A stretch of 64,000 bases of DNA, taken from Bryobacteraceae bacterium (GTDB taxonomy: Bacteria; Acidobacteriota; Terriglobia; Bryobacterales; Bryobacteraceae). The position numbers and the translations under genes were made by a program. The stretch is from positions 1-64,000 of the forward strand of contig JAHCHE010000036.1 of the NCBI GenBank assembly GCA_026129905.1, written 5' to 3'. The notes below the pieces were generated by a model. The model searched no databases, had not been told where the DNA came from, and worked only from the letters and a program-made list of their open reading frames with translations. Positions 1-7,867 of the stretch are shown here, piece by piece (position 1 is the stretch's first letter; each line of letters begins with the position of its first letter).

Positions 1-1
1 C

Positions 2-54
2 GCCGGCGCCCGCGAGGCGGCCGCGGCGCAGACAATGCGAGGCGCGCCCTCGCC
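2..54 (+). repeat. 53-bp interspersed repeat, copy A
   Basis: This stretch matches positions 6506-6558 at 51 of 53 bases; the differences are at 32 and 33. It is very GC-rich and contains nested palindromes, for example GCGAGG/CCTCGC arms around position 43. In the other copy the repeat overlaps the start and first codons of a mannonate dehydratase-like gene. Here the same reading frame begins ATG at 35 but stops after 12 codons, so this copy is not a gene start. It could be a REP-like element or a relic of a duplicated gene start. The window edge cuts off any further extension to the left. Confidence 0.6.
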
Positions 55-169
55 AGCTCTTCCGAAGGCCTGACTTCCGCGGGAAGCTCGCCGATCAACC
101 GGCCGATCGCGTGTCCCCATGCTTCCTGTCCGCAGCTCAAATGGAGCGCTTTCACCTAACCCCTCCCCG

Positions 170-2947
170 TCATCTGAAGTTCTCCACCAGCATCAGGTCG
201 CTGCTGCGAGCGTCCTCCTGCTTGAACATGATAGAGTGCCCATCAGGAGAGACGCTGGGGTCGCCGATTGGTTTGTCCGCACTGAAGATCGTCCTGATCT
301 GACCGGTGCGGAAGTCGAGAAACTCGATGGAGTGCCCCTGTGTTCGGACGAAGTAGAGACCCTCCCTCGCGACTTCGACATTCATGGATATCGCCTCGAG
401 AACCCGGGTCTCCTCGCCACCTCCGGCCGGGACCTTCCACAGGCTGGTGTTGGAGACGCCGATTGTGTAGAAGACGAACTGGCCGTCCGAGGACTCGAAT
501 GGTACCAGCCCCCCATTTTTCGTCACTCGAATTGCCTCTCCACCCGCGGCAGGGATCTTCCAGATCTGGTATTTGCCGGTGCGATTCGATGTGAAATAGA
601 TCCACTTCCCGTCATGCGACCAGCACGGCACGGCGTCGTCGGCGGGATGTTCTGTCAGCCGGCGCGGAACTCCCCCATTCGCACTGAGGACGTGGATGTC
701 CCTCTGGCCGGCGGCGGCCGAATCGAAGGCGAGCGAATGGCCGTCCGGGGACCACGAGGGCCATCCCACGTGCTGTCCGCCAGAAGACGTCAGTTGCCAG
801 GCGTTCGATCCATCCCGGTCTGCCAACCAGATCTCCGGGTTCCCCGAGCGATCCGACAAGAAGGCGATTCGCCTGCCGTCCGGCGACCAGCGGCCTTGCT
901 CGTCTATCCGCGTGGAAGCCAGAAGCCTCTTCGGCGGCCCCGCATTCTTCTCCGGCCCGGAAATCTCAATTCGCCAGATATCTACGTTGGAAATCGTCTG
1001 GGAGTAAGCGAGCCGCTGTCTCTGACTGGAAATCGCCGGCGTCGAAACCCCGGGTCCGATGGCTGGCAGTGGCTTGGCTTCCGCCGCGCCACTCGCTGAT
1101 ATCCGCCATAATCTGCGGGTTAAAGAATAAGAAATCGTGGAACCAGAGACAAACAGAATGTCGCGTCCGTCCGGCGTCCAGATAGGGTCCTGTTTCACTG
1201 TGGCGTCATGGGCCAGGCGTTTGGGTTCTCCCCAAGGCGTCAGTTGTTCGGTCAGGGCGAGCGTGTAGACGTCGGAAAGGATCAGGCTTGTTCTACCGCG
1301 GCAGAATACGATGCTGCGCCCATCCGGCGAAAAAGACGCGCCGAAGTCTCCGCAGCCACTGTCTTGCGGCGGGTCCGTCAACCGGCGCTTCTCGCGGGTG
1401 GCTACGGAGAGCAGGACAAGGTAGTAGGGCTCCTGCGGGGGGGTTCCGTCAGAAGTGAGCAGCCACTTTCCATCGGGCGACCAGGCGTGCCTCACCCGGA
1501 ATACCAACTGACCCCGCACCTCCATCAACTGCTGCTCCACGCCGCCTAAGGCTGGGATGAGAAAGATCCCCTCCGTCCCGCCACCGAGTTCCCTACGAAA
1601 GGCGATGCGCTGTCCGTCGGGCGACCACCTCGGTAGACTGTCACTGGCGGGATGTGACGTGAGCCGCAAGGGAGCGCCTGGTCCGATGGACTTGCGGTAG
1701 ATGTCGTAGTTGCTTCCATCTTCGCCGTTCCAGCTAAATGCCACCTCGTTTCCGTCGGGTGAGAAACTCGGGCCGGACTCGAAGCCAGGATACGCGGTGA
1801 GGGGAACAGGAGCTAGCGGAACCTCCTCTGGTCTGGTCCAAGGGGTCCAGTAACCGATCCATGCCGCTGCCAGAGCGGCGGCCAGTGCGCCACCGGCGAC
1901 ATACCATCGGGCCCGGTTGGCGCGTTTCGGCGCTACGGGTTGCCAGCCCGACTCCAACTTCCGTTTGAGGCTCCGCAGGTCGACCAGCAGATCCTCGACG
2001 TGCTGATAGCGCTCGTGCACACGCTTCGCCAGTGCTTTGCCTGCAATGCGATCCAGTTCCACGGGCGCCCCGCTCCGCAGAGCCGTGGGCAGGTCCGGCT
2101 CGCGGTTCTGGATCGCCAGCGCCACCGACTGGGCCGCCTCGTCCCCGAACGGCAGCCGCCCGGTCACCATCTCATAGAGCACCACTCCCAAAGCCCAGAT
2201 ATCGGTGCGATGGTCCGCCTCTTCTCCCCGCACCTGTTCCGGTGACATGTAAGCGGGTGTCCCGGCCACGCTGCCCGTGCGGGTGATCTTCGCCGCCCCC
2301 GCCAGGTGCGCCAGACCGAAGTCCACGATCTTCGCCTGCCCATGGGAGGTCAGCATTACGTTCCCGCTTTTGATGTCCCGGTGAACGATGCCATTCTCGT
2401 GCGCCGCCTGGAGACCTTCGCCGATCTGGATCGCGATGTCGAGCGCGTCGGTGAGTTTCAGCGGGCGGTCGCGGATCTTGTCCTTCAGGCTCGGCCCGTC
2501 GATATAGGCCATCGCCAGAAAGGTCCGTCCGTTGGCTTCGTCGATCTGGTAGACGGTGCAGATGTTCGGGTGGTCGAGCGCGGCGGCGGCTTCCGCCTCG
2601 CGGAGAAACCGGGCCTTCAGCTCCGGGTTCTCGATCGCCTCCCGGCGGAGGAACTTCAAGGCCACTTTGCGGTGGAGCCGGGTGTCCTCGGCCTGGTAGA
2701 CGACCGCCGTGCCGCCCTGGCCGATGCGGTCGAGAACCCTGTAGTGGGAGATGGTCTGCCCGCTCAGGTTCCGCTCCTCGATCGGGCTCAGCAACCCGGC
2801 GGTATCCCGGGGTTGGCGGAGCAACCGCTCGACCTCGTGGCGCAGGCCGGTGTCCAATTCATCCAGGAGCGCCTGGCTCTCCGCCTCACCTCGCTCCAGG
2901 GCGGCGTTGAAGACTTTTTTGATGCGGTTCCAGCGTACGGGGGTCAT
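170..2947 (-). CDS. PknB-type serine/threonine kinase with periplasmic TolB-like propeller
   Basis: Membrane-anchored Hanks-type Ser/Thr protein kinase, 925 residues. The kinase domain spans about residues 68-330: glycine loop IGQGGTAV at 75, Lys98 in VALKF, HRD at 189-191, DFG at 209-211 and an activation segment with GTPAYMSPEQ. One transmembrane helix lies at about 348-367. The remainder is a series of WD40/TolB-like blades with recurring SPDG motifs, predicted to be periplasmic. The ATG at 2947 is chosen because it overlaps the upstream sigma-factor stop by one base (TAATG), implying translational coupling. ECF sigma factors paired with PknB-TolB kinases are typical of Acidobacteria. The kinase presumably senses something through the propeller; its substrate, possibly the sigma factor, is an inference. 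Confidence 0.9.
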   Translation of the reverse strand: MTPVRWNRIKKVFNAALERGEAESQALLDELDTGLRHEVERLLRQPRDTAGLLSPIEERNLSGQTISHYRVLDRIGQGGTAVVYQAEDTRLHRKVALKFLRREAIENPELKARFLREAEAAAALDHPNICTVYQIDEANGRTFLAMAYIDGPSLKDKIRDRPLKLTDALDIAIQIGEGLQAAHENGIVHRDIKSGNVMLTSHGQAKIVDFGLAHLAGAAKITRTGSVAGTPAYMSPEQVRGEEADHRTDIWALGVVLYEMVTGRLPFGDEAAQSVALAIQNREPDLPTALRSGAPVELDRIAGKALAKRVHERYQHVEDLLVDLRSLKRKLESGWQPVAPKRANRARWYVAGGALAAALAAAWIGYWTPWTRPEEVPLAPVPLTAYPGFESGPSFSPDGNEVAFSWNGEDGSNYDIYRKSIGPGAPLRLTSHPASDSLPRWSPDGQRIAFRRELGGGTEGIFLIPALGGVEQQLMEVRGQLVFRVRHAWSPDGKWLLTSDGTPPQEPYYLVLLSVATREKRRLTDPPQDSGCGDFGASFSPDGRSIVFCRGRTSLILSDVYTLALTEQLTPWGEPKRLAHDATVKQDPIWTPDGRDILFVSGSTISYSLTRRLWRISASGAAEAKPLPAIGPGVSTPAISSQRQRLAYSQTISNVDIWRIEISGPEKNAGPPKRLLASTRIDEQGRWSPDGRRIAFLSDRSGNPEIWLADRDGSNAWQLTSSGGQHVGWPSWSPDGHSLAFDSAAAGQRDIHVLSANGGVPRRLTEHPADDAVPCWSHDGKWIYFTSNRTGKYQIWKIPAAGGEAIRVTKNGGLVPFESSDGQFVFYTIGVSNTSLWKVPAGGGEETRVLEAISMNVEVAREGLYFVRTQGHSIEFLDFRTGQIRTIFSADKPIGDPSVSPDGHSIMFKQEDARSSDLMLVENFR

Positions 2948-3522
2948 TACGCTGCCTCCCCCGCCAATTCGGCCTGCAACCACGCTCTGGCCATCGCCCA
3001 CTCGCGCTTCACGGTTCGAGGAGAGATTCGCAGGGCCTCGGCTGTCTCCTCGACTGTGAGTCCGCCGTAATAGCGCAGCTCCACGATGCGCTCCTGCTGC
3101 GGATCGAATTCCCGCAGCCGGGTCAGGGCTTCCTCGACGGCGAGCAACTCTTCGCAGCCCTCGCGCGTGAGGCCGACCTCGATCTGGTCGAGGTCGATCC
3201 TGGCCCGGCGCCCGCCACGCTTGGCGGCCACGCGCTCCCGGGCGTGGTCCACCAGGATGCGCCGCATCAACCGGGCGGCAACTCCGAAAAAGTGGGCGCG
3301 GTTTCGCCAGTCCACCCTGGTCTGGTCCGCCAGGCGGAGGTACGCCTCGTTCACCAGGGCGGTCGGCTGGAGGGTATGGCTCGCCCGCTCGTCGCGCATG
3401 TAGTAGCCGGCGATTCGGCGCAGTTCCTGGTAGACCAGGGGCATCAGCTCGCCTGCGGCGTCCGGATCCCGCTCCGCCAGCTTACCGAGCAGAAGAGTAA
3501 CTTCGCCGGGCCCGCTTTCCAT
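2947..3522 (-). CDS. ECF-type RNA polymerase sigma factor (TIGR02999-like)
   Basis: Extracytoplasmic-function sigma factor of 191 residues. Region 2 lies at about residues 20-95 (ELMPLVYQELRRIA ... ARLMRRILVDHAR) and region 4 helix-turn-helix at about 130-185 (FDPQQERIVELRYYGGLTVEE ...). The Leu-Gln-Pro-Thr-Ala-Leu-Val-Asn-Glu-Ala-Tyr motif between the regions is characteristic of the TIGR02999 group. A strong Shine-Dalgarno (GGAGG) precedes the ATG. No anti-sigma factor gene adjoins; the downstream overlapping gene is instead a receptor-like kinase, so phosphorylation-based control is plausible but not shown by the sequence. Confidence 0.9.
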   Translation of the reverse strand: MESGPGEVTLLLGKLAERDPDAAGELMPLVYQELRRIAGYYMRDERASHTLQPTALVNEAYLRLADQTRVDWRNRAHFFGVAARLMRRILVDHARERVAAKRGGRRARIDLDQIEVGLTREGCEELLAVEEALTRLREFDPQQERIVELRYYGGLTVEETAEALRISPRTVKREWAMARAWLQAELAGEAA

Positions 3523-3558
3523 CGCTCCTCCGGTACCGCGCTTCGATTCGTTTCCTTA

Positions 3559-3586
3559 ATTCTAGCTCCAAATCTCCGGATTTCAG
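3559..3586 (-). promoter_or_regulatory. Candidate sigma70-type promoter of the sigma factor/kinase operon
   Basis: Read on the minus strand, CTGAAA (3586-3581) is separated by 16 bases from TAGAAT (3564-3559), about 37 bases upstream of the ECF start. The spacer contains a small inverted repeat, AAATC-TCCG-GATTT on the plus strand. The hexamers are imperfect, so the assignment is tentative. Confidence 0.4.
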
Positions 3587-3643
3587 TCTGATTTTCCGGC
3601 CCCGTTTCGCCGCCGCTTCCGCGTTAGGGCCGGAGGTGAAGCG

Positions 3644-4336
3644 GTGGGCATTCGGTTCTATCCGGCGATCCTGACCGCGGCGCTAGGGCTCACGGCCTTC
3701 GGAGCCGATCTGAAGCTCAACGTTCGGATCTACAACTACGCCCAGGTCCCACCAGGAACCCTGGCGCGCGTCCAGGATGTCGCTGGCAGCATTCTGCGGG
3801 CTGCCGGGGTCGAGGCGACGTGGCGCCTATGCAGCGCGACCGGGAACGAACCGGGCAGGGATCCCGAGTGCGGGAATGCCCGGACTCCCACGGACCTCGT
3901 CCTGAGCATCCTCCCCCACAAAATGGCGGACCGCTTGGCGACGGACCGTAGCGTCTACGGCACTTCGTTCGGGGCCGCCGAAGGGGACTTCGCTTCGTCC
4001 GCCAGCATCTTCTACGATCGCATCGAGGACCTGGCCAAACGGAGGCGTGACCCCTGTCCCTTGTTGGTCGGCAACTTTCTGGCGCACGAGATCGGCCACC
4101 TGCTACTCGGCCCAGACAGCCACTCCAGAACAGGCATCATGTCGATCCCATTCGACGCCATGCAGGTGAGACGAGCGCTGTGGGGAACCCTTCGATTCAC
4201 TCCCGAAGAAGCGGCGCGAATCCGATCGGAGGTGGCGAGGCGGATGGAGGCCAGCGTCTCCCAAAGGGAAGATGAATCGGGTTGCCACCGTTCGTCATCC
4301 CACGCCTCCGTTCTATTTCCATTAGCCGAAGGCTGA
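3644..4336 (+). CDS. Small exported metzincin-like zinc protease of unknown function
   Basis: Protein of 230 residues with an N-terminal hydrophobic signal segment (about residues 5-20, cleavage near AFG-AD). The key feature is HEIGHLLLGPDSH at 148-160 followed by TGIM at 163-166. This resembles the zinc-binding helix, Gly, third His and Met-turn of metzincins, but with one extra residue before Gly and one before the third His compared with the canonical HExxHxxGxxH. A GTG start is preceded by GGAGGT six bases upstream. The gene stands alone, divergent from the sigma/kinase operon. The family assignment rests only on the motif, and substrates are unknown. Confidence 0.6.
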   Translation: MGIRFYPAILTAALGLTAFGADLKLNVRIYNYAQVPPGTLARVQDVAGSILRAAGVEATWRLCSATGNEPGRDPECGNARTPTDLVLSILPHKMADRLATDRSVYGTSFGAAEGDFASSASIFYDRIEDLAKRRRDPCPLLVGNFLAHEIGHLLLGPDSHSRTGIMSIPFDAMQVRRALWGTLRFTPEEAARIRSEVARRMEASVSQREDESGCHRSSSHASVLFPLAEG

Positions 4337-4626
4337 ACAGGCCTTGCCCCGCATCGAGCTCCGATGCGCGCTAATTTCCGGGCGGCATGTCTAAGCGGCC
4401 GGAGCGCTTGCTGCCGGTGGGCAGGGTTGGTGAACACGGATGACAAGACCGCCTTCTTCTACTCGCCTTCACGCCGTGCGACTTAAGGGGGGATCAAGTC
4501 CAGCCGAGATCCTGCACAGCGAACTGAGCGCTCCAGCTCTTGGCCTATGTGGACGATCAAGCCGCCTTCGAGCTGCATGACTTAGAGGGCCACGCTCGGT
4601 TGCCGTTGTGACGTGCACGGGCGCCA
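4337..4626. other. Intergenic region without recognised gene
   Basis: About 290 bases between the stop codons of the convergent metzincin-like gene and sulfatase. All frames are broken and base composition is less coding-like. I see no convincing terminator, RNA or transposase remnant. Confidence 0.5.
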
Positions 4627-6384
4627 TTACAGCCGGCGGATGTTGGCGTAGTAGGCGCCGCAAAGGTCGTTGCCGCGGGCATCCTGGAACCAGGCCTGCA
4701 AGTTGGTCTTGACGCCCTTGGTGAGCGCGACGCGCATCGCGGCGGAACGATCGGAGGGCGCGGTCCTGACCGATTGCTCCTGTCCGGCTATGGTCAGTCT
4801 GGCGGCGGCGATCGGCAGAGCAGGTCCACCCGGCAGCGAGCCGAAGGTCATCTTCTGTTCCGCGCGTCCGGCGGTGAGGGGCAGCTCGAGCCAAGGCGGC
4901 CAGCGGGAAAGCGCGATCTCGTACTCGCCGTCGCTTTCCACGTAGACGCTCCAGGGCCCGCCGCGGGGACCGCCGCCCCCTTCCGACACGGTGCGTTGGT
5001 TGTCGCAGTAGACATCCTGCCAATCGGAACTAGACAGCAGGGCCGGATTCTCCTCGGCGGCGCCGATGCTGATCGGCAGGAAATCGTCGAGCACCGGACC
5101 AAGGCCCGCCCACCACTGTTCGTAGTAATCCCGCATTCTCGCGACGACGTCCGGGCGCCCGGCGGCGACGTCGTGCTGCTGTCCAAGGTCGGCCTCGACA
5201 TCGTACAGCTCTTTGCCGAGCACCAGTCTCCACTTGCCCCAGATGACGCAGCTATCCCACATTTTGAGCTTGTCCCGGCTGTATTGGACCACCATCATCC
5301 GATCGGGCAGGGCGTCGCGGGAACCGGTCAGCAGTTCGGCCAGGCTCCGGCCGTCGAACCGCGCGCCGGCCGGCGGTTTGAGGCCGCATAGGTCGATGAC
5401 GGTCGGCAGGATGTCCTGGAGCTGCGTTGGGACGGCGATGTCGCCCGCGGGCCGGAGACCCCCCGCGGGCCAGCGGACAAAGCAGGGTACGCGGTGGCCG
5501 CCTTCGTAGAACGACGTCTTTCGTTCCCGCAGGCCGGCGTTGTAGAACGCGCTGCCGCCGGTTCCGCCGTTGTCGGTCATGAAGACGACGATCGTGTTGT
5601 CGCGGAGCCCGGTCTCGCGCAGGAACGCATTCAGCCGTCCCAGGTTCTCGTCCAGATTGGCGATCATGCCGAAAAAGTCCGCCGGGAGGCCCGGCTTGCG
5701 GTACGGCTCGGAATATTTCGGGTCCACCCAGGCCGGGCCGTGCGGCGTGTTGGTGGGAAGGTAGCAGAAGAACGGTTCGCGTCTTGCGCCGCGTTCGCGC
5801 ATCCAGTCCATCGCCTGCGCGAACCAGAAGTCGGTGCAGTAGCCGTCGAAGCGTTTCGTGACGCCCTGGTCGCGATAGCGGCCGTTGAAATAATCGTTGT
5901 CGAACTCGGGCGCCGAAATGAGCCCCCAGCCCAGGAAGTAAACGGCGCGTTCGAAGCCGCGGTCCATGGGCCGGTACGGATAGTTGTCGCCCAGATGCCA
6001 CTTGCCGAAGACGCCGGTGCGGTATCCGTTTTCGGCGAAGATGGACGCCATCGTCGGCAGCTCGCGGCGCAGCACTGCGCGGCCGCCCGTTACGGATGTC
6101 GCCCGGTTCCGGCAGGCGTCCTGGCCCGAGAGCAACTGCCCGCGCGTCGGCGTGCACATGGGCGCGGCGTGGAAATCGGTGAAGCGAACGCTCTCGGAGT
6201 GGAGGCGGTCCATGTTGGGGGTCTTGAGCACAAGGTTGCCGTGGCAGGAGAAATCGCCGTAACCCTGGTCGTCGGTGAGGATCACCAGTAGGTTGGGACG
6301 AGGCCGCGAGCGGTTGCAGCCGGCGACCGCCGCCGCGCCCGGTCCCAGCATTTTCAGAAAATCGCGTCGGTATGAAACTGGCAT
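4627..6384 (-). CDS. Tat-exported arylsulfatase lipoprotein
   Basis: Type I sulfatase of 585 residues that hydrolyses sulfate esters after conversion of an active-site cysteine to formylglycine. The N-terminus carries a Tat motif (YRRDFLK, residues 5-11) followed by a lipobox-like AVAGC, so it should be exported folded and lipid-anchored. Metal-binding TDDQ is at 37-40. The signature CTPTR has Cys77 as the formylglycine site. The ATG at 6384 is chosen because it gives the complete Tat signal and has a GGAG sequence a few bases upstream; longer forms would overlap the divergent gene heavily. It faces a sugar-acid operon across a very short intergenic region, consistent with desulfation of glycans. 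The exact substrate is not inferable. Confidence 0.88.
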   Translation of the reverse strand: MPVSYRRDFLKMLGPGAAAVAGCNRSRPRPNLLVILTDDQGYGDFSCHGNLVLKTPNMDRLHSESVRFTDFHAAPMCTPTRGQLLSGQDACRNRATSVTGGRAVLRRELPTMASIFAENGYRTGVFGKWHLGDNYPYRPMDRGFERAVYFLGWGLISAPEFDNDYFNGRYRDQGVTKRFDGYCTDFWFAQAMDWMRERGARREPFFCYLPTNTPHGPAWVDPKYSEPYRKPGLPADFFGMIANLDENLGRLNAFLRETGLRDNTIVVFMTDNGGTGGSAFYNAGLRERKTSFYEGGHRVPCFVRWPAGGLRPAGDIAVPTQLQDILPTVIDLCGLKPPAGARFDGRSLAELLTGSRDALPDRMMVVQYSRDKLKMWDSCVIWGKWRLVLGKELYDVEADLGQQHDVAAGRPDVVARMRDYYEQWWAGLGPVLDDFLPISIGAAEENPALLSSSDWQDVYCDNQRTVSEGGGGPRGGPWSVYVESDGEYEIALSRWPPWLELPLTAGRAEQKMTFGSLPGGPALPIAAARLTIAGQEQSVRTAPSDRSAAMRVALTKGVKTNLQAWFQDARGNDLCGAYYANIRRL

Positions 6385-6465
6385 TGTAGTCTGCTCCGTT
6401 TGGCAGCGCGTACCAGTGTATTCGTCCGGGCAGGGAGGGACAAGCGCGAACCGGGCGGCGCGCAC

Positions 6466-6471
6466 TACACT
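6466..6471 (+). promoter_or_regulatory. Candidate -10 element immediately upstream of the ManD-like gene
   Basis: TACACT ends seven bases before the ATG at 6479, and no Shine-Dalgarno sequence is visible. Transcription from it would start at or next to the ATG, giving a leaderless mRNA. Confidence 0.35.
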
Positions 6472-6478
6472 CGTCTCG

Positions 6479-7822
6479 ATGGCAACACGACGCGCGACCA
6501 GGACGGCCGGCGCCCGCGAGGCGGCCGCGGCGCAGGTAATGCGAGGCGCGCCCTCGCCGAAGATTCGGGACATCGTCTGCATTACGACCGCGCCGGCGGG
6601 GCTGCGGCTGTGCGTGGTGAAAGTTGTCACCGATCAGGACGGCCTCTACGGCTACGGATGCGCCACGTTCACCCAGCGGGCCGAACTGGTGGCGCCGGCG
6701 GTCGAGAGATATTTGAAGCCGCTTCTGGTCGGCCGTCCGGCCGATCGCATCGAGGACGCGTGGCAGGCCTGCTACAACAGCTCCTACTGGCGTAACGGCC
6801 CCGTCCTGAACAACGCTATCAGCGGCGTGGACCAGGCGCTGTGGGACATTAAAGGCCGCACGCTGGGGACGCCGGTCTACCAGTTGCTCGGCGGCAAGTG
6901 CCGCGAAGCGGCCGCCTGTTACGTCCACGTCTCCGGCGCCGGGAACGAGGAAGTGATCGAGAAGGCGCGCTACTTCCTCGCCGCCGGTTTCCGCCACCTC
7001 CGGGTGCAGGTTGGACTACCCGGGATGGAAGCATTCTGGTGCGGCAGCTCCTATAGCGGCGGGCGTCCGCCGGGCTTGCCGGAGGGCGCGCCCGCCTTCA
7101 AACCGCTGCATGACGAGCCGCTGTACGAGCCGGCGGCCTACATGCGGCGCAGTCTCAGGATGCTGGAAGCTTGCCGGGCCGAACTCGGCGACGACGTGGA
7201 ATTGATCCACGACGTTCACGAGCGCATCAGCCCCACCCAGGGACTCCAGTTTGCCAAGGACGTGGAGCGGTTCAGGCTGTTCTTCCTCGAGGACCTGTTC
7301 TCGCCCGAAGACGCCGGGTGGTTCCGCCTGGTCCGCCAGCAGTGCGCCACGCCTATGGCCATGGGCGAGTTGTTCAACAGCCCGCACGAGTGGACGCCAT
7401 TGATCGCCGAACGGCTCATCGATTACATCCGCATCCACGTTTCACAGGCGGGCGGCGTGACGCCGTGCCGCAAAATCGCGGCGCTGGGCGAGCTGTTCGG
7501 CGTGAAGACGGCATGGCACGGGCCGGCCGACGTCTCGCCCATCGGCCACGCGGCGAATGTGGCGTTGGACCTCGCCTGCCACAATTTCGGGATCCAGGAA
7601 TACGCGTTGTTCGACGATCGCGCCCAGGAAGTTTTTCCGGGGACCTTGGTTGCGCGGGATGGCTACCTGTTCGCGAACGAGGCGCCTGGTTGGGGCATCG
7701 AGGTGAACGAACGTCTGGCGGCGAAATATCCTTTCGGCTCGGGAGAGACGGGCGAGCGCCGCCGGTACAACGGCGGGTGGGGTCATGTCCGCCGCGCCGA
7801 CGGCGCGATCGTGAAGCAATAG
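6479..7822 (+). CDS. Mannonate dehydratase-like enolase-superfamily enzyme (ManD/RspA type)
   Basis: Enolase-superfamily dehydratase of 447 residues, most like D-mannonate/D-gluconate dehydratases, which convert an aldonate to a 2-keto-3-deoxy sugar acid. Seen motifs: CATFTQR near residue 61, the Asp245-x-His247 pair (IHDVHER), metal ligands Glu271 (FLEDLF) and Glu297, and MGELFNSPHEW, a ManD hallmark. No signal peptide is apparent, so it should be cytoplasmic. The ATG at 6479 is supported by a -10-like TACACT seven bases upstream; an alternative ATG at 6539 would remove a poorly conserved basic/alanine-rich leader. A 53-bp repeat overlaps codons 10-27. It starts an operon with a Gfo/Idh oxidoreductase and a TIM-barrel isomerase. 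Confidence 0.85.
   Translation: MATRRATRTAGAREAAAAQVMRGAPSPKIRDIVCITTAPAGLRLCVVKVVTDQDGLYGYGCATFTQRAELVAPAVERYLKPLLVGRPADRIEDAWQACYNSSYWRNGPVLNNAISGVDQALWDIKGRTLGTPVYQLLGGKCREAAACYVHVSGAGNEEVIEKARYFLAAGFRHLRVQVGLPGMEAFWCGSSYSGGRPPGLPEGAPAFKPLHDEPLYEPAAYMRRSLRMLEACRAELGDDVELIHDVHERISPTQGLQFAKDVERFRLFFLEDLFSPEDAGWFRLVRQQCATPMAMGELFNSPHEWTPLIAERLIDYIRIHVSQAGGVTPCRKIAALGELFGVKTAWHGPADVSPIGHAANVALDLACHNFGIQEYALFDDRAQEVFPGTLVARDGYLFANEAPGWGIEVNERLAAKYPFGSGETGERRRYNGGWGHVRRADGAIVKQ
6506..6558 (+). repeat. 53-bp interspersed repeat, copy B
   Basis: It matches positions 2-54 with two mismatches. This copy lies inside the 5' end of the ManD-like reading frame and covers the alternative ATG at 6539. 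Confidence 0.6.
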
Positions 7823-7867
7823 ACGCTGTATATTCGACAATGGCAGTCCAGAAAGAGAGTGTTCCCG

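Noticed and set aside
4337-4626. Possible transposase remnant between the metzincin-like gene and sulfatase
   Set aside because: No frame gives recognisable transposase motifs and no terminal inverted repeats were found.
6275-6478. A 5' extension of the ManD-like gene to 6275
   Set aside because: It would overlap the sulfatase Tat-signal region antisense and adds no conserved sequence; the ATG at 6479 fits the -10 element.
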